From Xylaria sp. FL1777 (taxonomy: Eukaryota; Ascomycota; Sordariomycetes; Xylariales; Xylariaceae), in the NCBI GenBank assembly GCA_022578965.1, contig MU400787.1:1-43191 (forward strand): 43,191 nucleotides of DNA. The letters are read 5' to 3'. Both the position numbers and the translations under genes were made by a program. Position 1 is the first letter of the stretch. The number at the start of each line of letters is the position of its first letter. The notes beneath the pieces were generated by a model. That model ran no database searches and was not told the DNA's origin. It was given only the letters and a program-made list of their open reading frames with translations. Positions 1-11,895 of this stretch are shown here, piece after piece.

Positions 1-3000
1 ATGCTATAAAAATATTTAAATAAAATAAATAAAAAAAATATAGCTATATTTTATATATTAAGCTTTTTATAATATATTAGCATGCTTTTAATAAGCATGC
101 TAAGCATTTTATAAATAAAGCACAAATTAAAAATATTACTAAAAATATATTTTGTTTAACCTTAAAATTAATACTAAAAATATAAACAAAACAATAATTA
201 AATATTTATTAAATGCTTAATATATAATTAAGCTAGTTAGCTTTACGCTTAGTAATAACTATAACTTTTGTTTTATTGTTTTTAATAAAACTAACTATAG
301 TTATATTACTTTTAAATGCTTTTTTTATATATATAAATATATTATTAGTTATAAATTTACTAATATAATTTAAACTATTAAAGCATAATAAAGAATTACT
401 AGCAAATAATAGTTTTAAAAAGCTAAAAAAAAAGCAAAAAAAATAAAACATATATAATACTTTGCGCTAATTTATATTTAGCTATAGTTCTTTAGTTTTT
501 TCTTTTTTTTTTTTTGCTTTTTTATAATTAAAAGTATATAGCTGCTATTTTTTATTATTTTTAATAAATAGCTTATTTTTATTAGCTAAACTTAATATGT
601 TTTACTATATTAAAACTTTAATTAATTAAATAACCTTAGTATTAAACTTATTAATTTTAGTATTAATAAATTATTGCTTTTTTTTTATTAATAAATTTAG
701 CATATTAAAAAGATTATATAACGTAGTATAGCTATTAATACGTTTTTTAGTATTGCTATTAATATATATTTTGCAAGCATATTTAATAATATTTTAATTA
801 ATAAAAAAAAAAGTATGCTGCTTATTTTAATATGTTTAAAAAAACTATTTTATATTGCTATAAATTAAAGCAATATAAAAATTTATAATAGCTAATTAAT
901 TAAATATAATAAAAATATTTTGCATAAAGTTTTTATTATTTTTTATATTAATAATAAAAGCATTATTAATATGCTTTAAAGCTAAATTAATAGCTTTTTA
1001 TTTACTTTTAGCTATAATATACTAAATAAAGCTTAACTATAATATTTTTATTGCAAGTTTTAGTTTTATAATATTAAAATAAAGTAATTAAGCAAAATAT
1101 AATATTTTTAGTTTATAATTATTAAACTTTTTTTTATAAAAAAAAATAAAAAAATAAGAAATAATTTAATATAGCATTTTATAGTTATTAAGCTAAACTG
1201 CTATAATTATTATAAATAAATATTTTATAATACTTATATATTAATAATAGCTTTAAAACTTAATATTAATTAATTTGTTTTTGTTTTAAGTATATTTTTT
1301 TGTTTAATTTGCATATTTTAACTATTAAAATTATAAAGCTACAATTTTTTGCTTAAGTAATATAAAATCTATGCTTTTTAATGCTATTTAAATATAATTT
1401 AGTTAAACTTTATTAAAAAATAATATATTAAATTTAACTAAGTTATAAATTAAAAACGCTAAAATATAAGCATAAAACTTATTATATAATAATAATAAAG
1501 CTTAATAGTATTAAACCTTATTTTTTTTAATATGCTATTTGCAGCTAAAAAATTATATGTTATATTTTATAAAAAGATCTTAAAAAGTCCAAAAAATTAA
1601 TTAAATAAAATTTAGCGTAATATAAAAAAAAGCTAATATAAAAAGCATTTATTATTTATAGTTATATATATTGCTTGCTTTTATTTAAGCAGCTATTATA
1701 GCTTAAATAAAAAATATAATTTTTTAATTTTTATGTACTATTATAAGTTATTTATTATAGTTTTAATAATTTAAAATAATGCAAAATAAAATATTATAAA
1801 CTTAATATACTTTAAATATTTCTTTTTTGTTTTTATAAATAACAAAAGTTTGCAAAATATAGCTAACGTTATTTTGTAGTTATATAATGTTTAAAAATAA
1901 AGCAAACCTTTTTAAATGTAATAATTTAAATAAAAAATAAATAGCATAAACTAATAAATAATTAGTTGCTTTATTTATATAAGCTAAAATTAGTATTAAA
2001 TAAAAAAAAAGCTATTTTTTTTTAAAAAAAATAATAATATATTATTATAACTGCATAAATAAGCTAAGCATATTTAAATTAGCAACTATAAAATAATTAA
2101 TTAAATTTTATATAATATTTTTATAATTTATACTAAGATTTTAAACATTATTTTTAAAGTTAAAATTATTATATATAAATATAACATTTAAATTATAAAT
2201 AATATGCTTTAAATTAAGCTATATATTTATTAATTTAAGTATTAAAACATTAGTTAATTAATTACTATATATATAACTTTGTTTAGCTATTTTATTTAGC
2301 TATTTTAAAACAAACTTATAGCTAATATATATTTTAAATTAAATAAAAGTATTAATTACTTAAGTTTATGTTTTATTATTATAAAAATAAATGCTAATAA
2401 ATTACTATAAAAAATTGCTTATTAAAAATATATATATATTTAATAATAAAGCTATAATTATATATGCTTTAGTAATATAAAAAAACAATATATTAGTTTT
2501 AATTGCGTTATAAAATTTATGCTTAATTTGCTAATTTGTAAAAATACCTAAAAAAAAAGCAATAAAACATAAAAATGCGTTTTAAATTTAAAACTAAAAA
2601 AAACAAAGTAACCTTTTAATTTATTATATATTATAAACATTTTTAATTTAGTAAAGCTTTTTATTAAAAGCTTTAAATGCTTTAAAATTAAATTTAATAA
2701 AAATTAGTTATTTAAATAAAGTAAAAAGCTTGTTTTAAAATGTAAAAATATTAGTAATATTATAACTTGCATTGTTTTTTTTAAATTTTATTTAAATATT
2801 AGCTTTTTAAAAACACTATTAAACTTTAAAGTTTTTTAATACATTAATTATTTTGTATATTTATAACTTTAATTAATTATTAGTTATAATTTGTAATAAA
2901 AGCTATTTTTTTAAAAACTAACAAAAATTATAGCTTTAATTATAATTATAATGCTAATATTTTTGCATATTTATTATAACTTATTGCTAGCATATAAAAT

Positions 3001-3340
3001 TAGATTTTTTGTTTAAATTATTGCTTTTATAATTAAAATTATTTTTAAAATCAAAAATAATAAAAATAGTATTAAAAAAATTAATTAATTTAAATATAAA
3101 AAGTAGCATAAATATTAATATAGTAAACTATATAAGCAAGCAAAATAATCGCAAAAAAAACAATAGTAAAAAAAACAATATTTTAGTTAAAAAATCTATA
3201 ATATATAATATAACAAAAACTAAGCATTAAAAAAATACAAAAAAAATATAACTATATACAAAATATAATAATTAATTAATTAAGTATAACTTTAAACAAA
3301 TTTAAAATTGCTGCATAAATAAATTACAATTTGTTGTTTT
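1..3340. repeat. AT-rich, RIP-type gene-less block (left isochore)
   Basis: Almost pure A/T sequence with no credible gene; every frame breaks after short runs of Lys/Asn/Ile/Phe/Tyr/Leu codons. The remaining cytosines sit mostly in GC dinucleotides (AGCT, TGCT, AGCA) or after A, while TC and GA are very scarce by eye. Such blocks in filamentous ascomycetes are usually transposons eroded by repeat-induced point mutation. No transposon protein or terminal repeat is recognisable. The block continues beyond base 1 and gives way to normal composition within a few dozen bases near 3340. Confidence 0.85.
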
Positions 3341-4462
3341 TTGGATAAAGATATAAGCAGAAAAATCGACATAGTTGCCTTAGACCAGAATTCTAAGTTT
3401 GTGTTGAGGAAGGTAGGAAGGGTTGTGATTGGTGGAGGGGTGGTGTGGCTGAGAAGGTATAAACGCAAGGACCATTCTGGTCTGAGGCACCTGAGATAAC
3501 ACACGCATAACCTTTACCTTTTACGTTACCTCCAACTGCAAACTGTCACTTGACTTCATGCCTCTAGTAATTTTTCTTACGTACAAGACAGCTGTCTGTT
3601 ACTGGTGCCTAACTTCATGGTGTGCTGGAGAACCCTGAAGAAGACTACTCATACATATACTTACCTCACCCAGGCGAACAGGAAAAACCTATATATAACC
3701 TGGTTACTAACCTAGACTAGGAGGTTGCTGCACGCCTTCTGAGATGTCGGGATATAATCGGAGCAGTGAGTCTCCTCATGTGATCAAAACAAAAGATATG
3801 TATTCTTCGAGTTGGGTATGCGTTCGTCTTACGAGGTTTACATAACTCTAACTGTCTTCATTCGAACGTGTTACTTTGGTTAAGGTAGATAGTGTCCACA
3901 TGCAATCTTTCAGCATACCCGGTAGCCCACTACGCTCTTTGAAGTTAATAACTTAAGGTTCCGATATAGTGCATGGTAAAGTTCGCCGCTCAAGAAAGGA
4001 TTCAATGGAGCCCCTCACACCAACCAGCATCTCGATTCCGTCATTACCCACCAGCCAACCATCTCATCCTCGTCCCATCCTACCGAAAGTCCAGGTTGCA
4101 TGCCCGCCTGCTCTCAATTCTTTGACTTGACTCCATGAAACTCGGTTTAATCCATCAATTGCTGGGACATATACGTTGCAACTTTGGCCCATCCGTAATT
4201 CTGAAGTGACAGACAGGAAACTATTCGTAATAACCATCGGCGGCCGTGCTGGCTGAGGGATCTAACAAGTCTCTTCGGTCGGTAAGCTGAATCTCGCCGG
4301 CCACCTTTGTAGCTGGGGTCGAGTAAAAGTCCAATCTAGACGCCAATTTCCTGGCTACAGCGATTACGATTTCTCCTGTCGACTACTGCGTATATTCGCT
4401 TTCGCTACATCTGGAATCTTCCCAATAAGAGCTGATAGGGTAGCTTACGAGACCACATCACG
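3341..4462. other. Intergenic region upstream of the FMP42-like transporter
   Basis: Normal base composition with no convincing coding frame. It holds an imperfect 16-bp inverted repeat (3376-3391 and 3474-3489) close to the AT-rich boundary; the rest is presumably promoter and 5' leader of the plus-strand transporter that starts at 4463. No clear TATA box was identified. Confidence 0.6.
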
Positions 4463-6212
4463 ATGTCTCTTCCGCGGGTTGGTTCTCTTGAGACTTTTCT
4501 CAGCGTCCCTACCGAGGGTGAGAGATCTCGCAGGGGTTCCATCGCGTCAACGGCTCCGTCGATGCGGCCGCGCAGACTCAGTTTTAATCCTCTTCCTGAG
4601 TCGTGGGATCCCGTCTTCGCTCGAGCGCTAGACCATCCTACCCAGACTATCGGAGCGTTTGAAGTGCCCCGGTGGAAACGGATCCGTGAGCCTTACCCGC
4701 CTAGCACCCAATCATCTATCTAGTACAGAAGTTAACGCGCAAGCAGTTCAGATTGTATGTGCAGTGATATACTGCTTCTTTGCCGCTGGCGTTGTGTTTG
4801 GCTATGCCGCTATAAAACCTGTACTGAAGAAGACGGGAGCTTATCAGGAAATTTGTGAGGGAAATGACGTGTGCATAGAAATGAGGTTGAATTTTATGTT
4901 CACTGTTGCCGCCGTGGCTACGAATGTTGTTGCCCTCCCCGTCGGTGCCATTCTCGACCACTTCGGGCCTCGGGTCTGTGGTATTCTTGGTGCCATTTTC
5001 CTCGCGATTGGCGCCGTCTTTATGGCCGTTGCCGAGAAGGTGTTGTTTGATGCGCTGTTACCAGGGTATTTGTTTCTGGCCCTTGGAGGTCCTTTCACTT
5101 ATATCTCGTCGTTCCAGCTTTCGAATGCATTCCCACAACACTCCGGTTTGATACTAGCATTGCTCACTGGTGCGTTTGACGCTTCCAGTGCACTGTTTCT
5201 TCTATACCGTATCATATTTGAGAAAACCAACGGTGCTTTCGGCCTTGCGAAGTTTTTCTTCGCCTACCTGGCCGTGCCTGTAGTGATTATTACAATGCAA
5301 TTCACCATACTCCCAAGCCAGTCGTATAAGACCGTGGGGCAGATGATCGTAGATTATGATACGCCAGGTTTTGATGATCCATTCGATTCCAGCGCCATCG
5401 ATACTGATGACCAGGTCGACGAAGAAACAGCACTTCTACGCCAGGAACAGCGAGAACACAACGAAAACATCGCCCACGAGATCGAGGAACTGCTGGGAAC
5501 AGAGACAGCCGACAAGCAGGCCCAGCGAGAGGAGACAACGAACAATATAAGCGGCGTCTGGGGCGTGATGCACAACCGCACTGCACTTGAGCAGATCCGC
5601 TCACCTTGGTTTGTGCTCATCTGCCTCTTCACCGTCATACAAATGACGCGAATCAACTACTTCGTGGCGACCATCCGGGTGCAATACAGCGCTATACTGG
5701 GGTCGATAGAGAAGGCCACGAGGATCAACAACTTCTTCGACCTCGCCCTACCGCTGGGCGGCATCCTCTCGATCCCGTTCATCGGTGTCGTCCTTGACAA
5801 CACGAGCACCGTTACCGTGCTGGGGACACTCGTCACGGTTGCGACAGGCATCGGCATCCTTGGCGTACTACCATTTGAATGGGCCGCATACGCCAACATC
5901 TGCCTCTTCGTTCTGTACCGTCCGTTCTACTACACAGCCGTCAGCGACTACAGCGCCAAGGTGTTTGGGTTTCAAACGTTTGGCACCGTGTACGGCACCA
6001 TCATCTGCCTTGCGGGCCTGCTCAACTTCAGCCAGAGCGGGCTGGATTATCTGTTTCACGATACATTCAACGGTGACCCTATCCCCGTCAACCTAATTTT
6101 ACTATCACTAGGTTTGGCTGTAGGTATCTGTTTGGTTGGTTTTGTGGCCGTGAAGGCGAAGTGGTTGAGGATGAAGAGAGAAGCTGGATATACGAATGGT
6201 GCAGAGTATTGA
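4463..6212 (+). CDS. MFS transporter, FMP42/LAT3 (SLC43)-like
   Basis: Predicted membrane transporter of the major facilitator superfamily, resembling yeast FMP42 and the SLC43/LAT3 amino-acid carriers; the substrate is inferred only. Exon 1 is 4463-4685 and exon 2 is 4747-6212, giving about 562 aa; the GTGAGC donor and CAG acceptor leave a 61-bp intron. A hydrophilic N-terminus of about 75 residues precedes helix 1, which carries the family-like motif GYAAIKPVL. About six helices follow, then an acidic cytoplasmic loop (residues around 225-300) and about six more helices. An alternative acceptor at 4728 would give a 43-bp intron and add six residues in frame; 4747 was preferred because it places the helix directly after the basic WKRI stretch. 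The start has A at -3. It converges with the cupredoxin gene. Family placement is fairly sure, the exact subfamily less so. Confidence 0.82.
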
Positions 6213-6799
6213 GATTATTTATTCCCTTACTCGCGGTCGAGCAGCGTAGACTGCATACATCAAATTGCCCGGCGTTTCTGGTTGCGATTTTGCTTGTATT
6301 CTTCTTTTAGATTAACTAATACTAAATAAAATTTATGTAATGACATCATCAGCATGAATGAGACCTTATGTACCTTCCCTCGTAGTGCGAATTTTCTCCT
6401 TCTTATAAGCTCATCTTAGAAGTTACAATAGGTAGACATGGAAGCTGCACTCTGCGGTGAAAATATACCGTCTGGTCAGCGACGCGTTGTTTTTTAAACG
6501 TGGGGATTATATGAACACTCAGAAGAAAGAAAGACGAAAAAAATAAGAAGATAGTGATATCAATTATATCGTTAGTCACGATATCTATCTAAAAATTCTC
6601 CCGCAGACTATGCTAAAAGACGACAACCGTCCAAAGAACCTCCAACGCCTACACTCCTCATCCGAAGGTATGAACGCCATGACGATGCAAGCGATCCTTG
6701 CTTCTCCCCTCGAGAGGAAAGTCACCCACGATATAGAACACCAGAGAGCTGCGATGCCTCCAAGGACGTGACCAGCCCCCCTTTCCTCATCTAAATACC
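6213..6799. other. Convergent intergenic region
   Basis: The 3' ends of the FMP42-like transporter (+) and the cupredoxin gene (-) face each other across 587 bp. It is moderately AT-rich with poly-A/T patches (around 6300-6345 and 6530-6600), consistent with two 3' UTRs. No gene was seen. Confidence 0.6.
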
Positions 6800-8932
6800 C
6801 TATGCAGACCACTGCTGCGAGACCCACAGAATCTCCGGCCCAGCAACAGCGACAGTCTCCAAATCAGCAGCGGCAATGTCGGTTTTGTTCGTGAGCACAG
6901 CCCAGACGTGCCCGGAAAGCGAGGCCGGCACCTGCGCAACACCCGTCGTGCCGTCGACAGACGTGTACTGCAAGTTGCCCCAGGGCCCCAGCCACGCGAC
7001 GAAGAGGCCAAGGCCCTTGCTGCCCTCCGGAACCTCGATCGTGATCGCCGTCAAGTGGCTCGTGTCCGCCTGCAGCGCCTTGTCCGTGATCACGAGAGCG
7101 GGGATGGCCGTGCCGTTTGGCGGCGCGCAGCTCGAGTCCTGCGCGTAGTGCGTCGCGACGTACGAGGTGGCCAATGACGTGGGGATCAGGACTTCGCGGG
7201 GCGCGGCAGCGGCGACGTGGTTCTGCATGAGGTTGACGACGGCGCTAAGGCGGGCCTGCGCGCCGAGCCCCGTAGCGAGCACCGGGGTCGTCCAGGGGTC
7301 GCTGACGCCGAGGACCGTCAGCGCGTCGATTGTGCCGCCGATGGAGAGCTGCAGCCCCGTCAGAACGACGCCGAGCCAGGTGTCGACGTCGGTCAGGGCC
7401 GTGGAGAAGTTGAAGTTCGGGCATACCGGTACCACGGTCTGGTTGTAGTGCTGCAGCGAATCAGTGTATGCGCGGCGGTGGACTAGACTCTGCGCCGTCA
7501 GCGTGCCCAGCGTTTGTGTGATCGACTCGGGATACGTCGCGCTCCATTGGCCTCCCGGGCTGAGCAGTGAGTAGCCCTCGAGGAGAAGCGCCACGATGAA
7601 GTTATCAATGTACTGCAGCGCTTGCAGCACCTCCACCGCACCGTCCGTGATGTTGGCGCCCCAGCTGTAGTTGGCGGGCTGGTCGCCGCCCGCCATGCCG
7701 CCGATGAAAGGGGGGTAGCTGGTGTTGGCCCATGGGATCTGCCCGCCTATGGACGGTTCGAGCGTTGTTATGTCCAGCACGGCGCCGCCGACGTTGGCGA
7801 TGAAGGTGCCGTTGACCTTTAGCGCGCCCACAAGCGGCGTCTCCGGCGTGATGGTGCTCGGGGAGGCCTTGGCCGCGAGGTCCTTGAAGGCCTGGAACGT
7901 CTTGTCGCCCGTCGCCGGCGCGTTGATGGCCCCCACCATGCCCGACTGGCAGTGCGACTTCGCGGTCTGCGCGCAGTAGAACCAGATCGGATCGGCGTTT
8001 GTCAGCGTCACCTCGAAGGTCACGCCCGACGGCGTCTGCTTCGTCGGCACAAAGGGGGCTGCGAAGCCACCTCCGGGCCTCTCAATGGGCTGGCAAGGCT
8101 TGTCGAACGATGACTGCACGATGGAGTGGTTCTGTGCTACTTGTTAGCTGGACAGTATACGATATTGCGGATAAGTTCACGCACGGCTGGGTTGTAGCTA
8201 AATTCAACGACAGTGCCGATCAGCTCAGTAACGTTGTTCGGGTTGAACAGTAGCATTCCGTTGAACCCGACGTCGATATGGAGCTTTCGCAGACCGCCAA
8301 CGGGAAGAGTGCCAACTGGGGGGGTGCTGGGCGTTGCTGCTTGTTGCGCCTTGGCCTTGTAGGCGTCAAATGTGTTTCCCGTATCAGGACTGCCTAGTGT
8401 TAGCTGATTGACCTCTTTTCATTCTATCTTAGAAGACGTACGCATTGATAGCGTGAACCATTCCATTTTGGCAGTGGTTTCCATTTGTTTGAGGGCTAAT
8501 AAGTGTCAATATCTGGCTCTCGGATTCACAAGTCGATGATTTGAGCTCACCAGTAGAACCACAAGGGTTTCGTGTCATTTACAGTGATGGTAAAGTCTGT
8601 TGGAGCGGCGACATCCGGAGACACGTTCGGAGTGAAGCCTGAGAATATCCCGTTTTCTTGAATGTGACAGGGATCAGCGAATGTCGACTGAGCGACAGCG
8701 TGGTTCTGGAAACCCCCTGATTAGTCCGTTGCATGCTTTATATCGGATTTTCGCAAGTTACCTTGGAAAAGAACTTGTAGGTTATCGTGTCGCCAATCTC
8801 TGCCTTAATGCTTGGTGGGTTGAATTCTAATTTGCTATCTTTGCCGACAGTGACTTCGATGTTCGCTGCCGTCGCGAGAGATGTGCAAAAGGCCAGCCCG
8901 AGGGCCAGGCTGGAAGGCCGTAACCACGACAT
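6800..8932 (-). CDS. Secreted double-cupredoxin protein with ferritin-like C-terminal domain
   Basis: Predicted extracellular copper protein of 638 aa. Exons (5' to 3') are 8932-8762, 8705-8551, 8495-8442, 8389-8185 and 8131-6800; the four introns are 56, 55, 52 and 53 bp and the frame is kept throughout. A signal peptide covers residues 1-23. Cupredoxin domain 1 has candidate type-1 copper ligands His59, Cys109, His116 and Met121. Domain 2 repeats the same spacing with His197, Cys248, His255 and Met260, so it is an internal duplication. From about residue 355 to 530 there are long hydrophobic helices resembling the ferritin-like (Rds1-type) domain of fungal secreted proteins; I could not assign a full set of iron ligands. 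Several N-x-S/T sites fit secretion. The intron-exon patterns of the two domains do not match. Electron transfer or copper/iron handling at the cell surface is inference. Confidence 0.85.
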
Positions 8933-10099
8933 TAGGATTATTAAGTCTGAGATATTAAGATCGAACAGAAAGCGCGCAAGATAGATAGAGAGAGATAAAG
9001 ATCTAGATGAGGAACCACATCAACTACTGCATCATCCATCACCGGATATCGCTCTTATTTAACCACTCCATGTTGAGAATAGCAACGGCGGCATAACATA
9101 GTTTCATTGCAGAAAGATGTAGTATAGAGAGGCTAGACAAGGAGGATTCTATTTTCGGCTACAGGTCGTCCCGAGCGTTGGCCGTTGGCTCATAGCTAGC
9201 CTTATCTCTCCCCTGCGGCGCGACCCAACAACGAGAATGCAGGGTCCAGGCCATGAAGGATCACACGGAGACATCTAGCTAGCTAGCTAGCTACCTGACT
9301 ATACAGCAAGCTTCAGTGGATCTGAGATGAGGGAATTCGGACGGCAGATTGCCGACGAACAAGCCACCGGAGAGCGGCCCCATAATTACAAACTCGTTTC
9401 TGGGCGGTTGCTGCCGCCTTCTGCTGCGTACAGGGAGGAATTGGGGAGTTGGAGAGTTGGAGTTGAAACAAAAGAGGCTTGCAGCCCAATGGCTGGGCGG
9501 ATAAAGAGAGTTCCGAGCGTACTGCGCCCCAGGAACAAGGGCGTCTCCAAGTCGACACGATCTAGAGCCGGTAGACATCCGGGAAACAAGCGACGAATCA
9601 CAGCGCGGTTTGAAATTACCAGGGTCTATTTCTGAACGTTGCATTGAGCCGTCCACCATCTCCCACATGGCATTGCAGCTACATGCTCATAAGCCAAGGG
9701 GGCGCTTCTAACGGTTAGCTAACGTTCCGCGCTTTGGTAGACGAGGCGGAGCAGGCTAGCGAGCGAGTAGCTGCGCGCCAGACTGACTCGAGTTCATCCT
9801 TGGGTTATACCCCAGGTCGCTAGCGCTACTGAAACTGGGATTATAGTCGAACTGTGATCTTAAATTAGTTTATCATATTGTTAATGTGGTGTTGTTGTTA
9901 TATCCTCTTTCGTAAGTCGGATATAGTCTGGTGATATTCCCATGATAGGGTAGTTGATTTCTTTTTCTTTATAATGGTTACTGTCGCGATTGAAAACAAC
10001 GTCTCATTCCGCCAGTTACTCATCTTTCATCTGTCTTCTGTTTCCTAAATCCGTCTTGAGGGTGGTGTTATTCCTTATTTCCTTATCTCGACTTATAAG
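8933..10099. other. Divergent intergenic region between cupredoxin and SUR7-like genes
   Basis: Shared upstream region of two divergently transcribed genes (1167 bp). It holds a short CTAG tandem repeat at 9275-9293 and pyrimidine-rich leader sequence before the SUR7-like start (about 9960-10095). Minus-strand frames at 9291-9668 lack recognisable domains and are not called as genes. Confidence 0.55.
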
Positions 10100-11215
10100 A
10101 TGGTTGCACGAAACGCTGTTGGGCTCAGTTGGGCCGGGGCAATCTTTCTGTCTCTTCTCTCACTCCTTTTCACGCTGCTCACGCTACTCTCTGGCGTTGG
10201 CAGTCATACTACGGCATCGTACTTGACGGTACTTCTTCCCCAGAAAGCCCAGAATACTAGTAAGGACAACAACTGATAAGCCTAGGTTGATACAACGAAT
10301 CTCGCCATATCCGCGAAGCTGAGCAGCTCCGTGTTCCTCCAAGATCTCTCCAAAGTCTCCGGAAACGACTATGTCGGCCAGAGCACTACGAGACAAACCC
10401 TGGGCTTACCCAGCGACTATAGCGTCTCGTTATTGACGGCATGCGGCCGCAATGACGACGGGTCGGCATCTTGCTATGCGCCTCGCGTCGGGTTCACCTT
10501 TAACCCTGGTTCGAACCTCAAGCTCGACGGCACGACAGCGCAATACGGCGAACTCCACACCTACGCGACAGTATCTACCTTCGTCGCCGCGGCGTATATC
10601 GCGGCGTCGTTCCTCACCATCGTGTCATGTGCCACCATCGCGCTGTCTCGCCGCTTCGAACGCACTATTCTCATCAGCCGTATAAGCTCCGGGCTAGCAG
10701 TGCCGCTGCTGACAACAGCGACGATCGCATCCATCGTGACCTTCGTCAAGATGCGCGACTCCTTCAACAGCGAGCTCCGCGACGTCGGCATCACGACCGC
10801 CACGAACCCCACGGCATTCGCCCTGAGCGCCGCAGCGAGCGTAGCCGCCATCGCCGCCTTCGTGCTGACGTTCTTCGTGCGCCCGGTGGCCTCGGGTTAC
10901 AGCCTGCCCTACCACCGCGAGAAGCAGAGCGTCCACGCCGACGAGACGGAGCTAATGTCGCGGGGGCCGCAGAAGGCACGTGTCGGGGCGGGATTCCTAG
11001 ATCGCGTACCGACGTGGAACCAGCCCCGCTACGCCCAGATCGGGACGAAGAGGGCGCATTCGCGCGATCAATCTCCCGACAGCGACCGCGAAGGCCTCAT
11101 CAATCCCGCCGCAGACGACGTCTTCCACAGTGGTCACGTCGACCCTGCATGGGCGAATAACCGCGGCAGCTATCACCTGGATCAGATACCCACGGCATAC
11201 AAGCCGAGTATTTGA
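10100..11215 (+). CDS. SUR7/PalI-family four-helix membrane protein
   Basis: Predicted plasma-membrane protein of 352 aa of the SUR7/PalI (Rim9-like) group, whose members act in eisosomes, cell-wall integrity or ambient-pH sensing; which role applies here is unknown. Exon 1 is 10100-10228 and exon 2 is 10286-11215. The 57-bp intron (GTACTT donor, CCTAG acceptor) is phase 0, and exon 2 continues the family-like stretch VDTTNLAISAKL. Helices are at about residues 12-32, 138-163, 172-197 and 218-241. The extracellular loop between helices 1 and 2 holds two cysteines (Cys96, Cys106) that could pair. A hydrophilic cytoplasmic tail of about 110 residues follows. A stronger GTAAGG donor at 10260 was rejected because it would leave a 26-bp intron. 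Confidence 0.8.
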
Positions 11216-11882
11216 GCAATCTAGATAGTGTGGCGATTAGACATATTTGGAGTCAATGGCGACAGGCAGCGGGCATACTTTTGGGGATCCAAGGCGTTTC
11301 ATAGATATGACTTACGTGTATGATCAGTCATAAAATATACCTAATTTAAAAACTACTCGATGGTGACTTCTTTCTTCCTCCTTATGAACGTGTTTGAAGT
11401 AAAAGAAATAGTCAATTTATGTCGTTTCTGAAGACTGTCCTAAGCGTGGGCATTTACCACAAGAAGACGCGACGCGTTTAGAGATTTTGATCCAAGCGAG
11501 TTGTGATTATCATTGTTTTTTTTTTCTTTTCTTCTGTCTTTTTTTCTTCTTCTTTACTTCTAGTTCAGAGATGTGAATACCCTGTACTGCAAGGGCAAAA
11601 CAGCTATTGAGCTGATACCCGATCGCAGAGAGTATTGAGCTGCACAGAGACTAATCTAAGAGATACAATTAGCCTACCCGAAAAACTAGACTAACTACAT
11701 TGTAAGGCATTGCTACCAATCGTTAACGTAAGAACTTTCTGTGCTCAATATTCGTCGTCAACAAACATTTGTCAAACAAGACGTAAACAGAACCTCCCAA
11801 GTTTGACTATGTTGGTCACCGGCGGCACGTGTCTTCACCTCATGAACCTTTTTGGCGTCTAAAATACCTTTTCTTAGGAATA
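11216..11882. other. Convergent intergenic region with hairpin near the regulator's stop
   Basis: 3' regions of the SUR7-like gene (+) and the Zn2Cys6 regulator (-). It contains a T-rich tract (about 11515-11565) and one arm of a 13-bp perfect inverted repeat (11850-11862) whose partner overlaps the regulator's stop codon. No gene was seen. Confidence 0.6.
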
Positions 11883-11895
11883 TTAGACGCCAAAA
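11850..11895. repeat. 13-bp perfect inverted repeat overlapping a stop codon
   Basis: Arms TTTTGGCGTCTAA (11850-11862) and TTAGACGCCAAAA (11883-11895) are exact reverse complements separated by a 20-nt loop. On the minus strand the right arm encodes the last codons of the transcription factor (Phe-Gly-Val-stop), so the transcript could form a stem-loop that includes the stop codon. Confidence 0.8.

Noticed and set aside
233..451. Phe/Asn/Lys-rich ORF in the left AT-rich block
   Set aside because: Composition simply mirrors A/T-only codons; no conserved domain and no normal codon use.
4463..4730. Frameshift between the transporter's N-terminal and main frames
   Set aside because: A GTGAGC donor with a downstream branch-like GTTAAC and CAG acceptor explains the frame change as a normal short intron.
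9291..9668. Minus-strand 125-codon frame in the cupredoxin/SUR7 intergenic region
   Set aside because: No domain, signal, repeat or splice-linked continuation, and equally long frames exist on the other strand of the same DNA.
10260..10285. Strong GTAAGG donor in the SUR7-like gene
   Set aside because: Using it would leave a 26-bp intron, too short for fungi; the donor at 10229 gives 57 bp and the correct frame.
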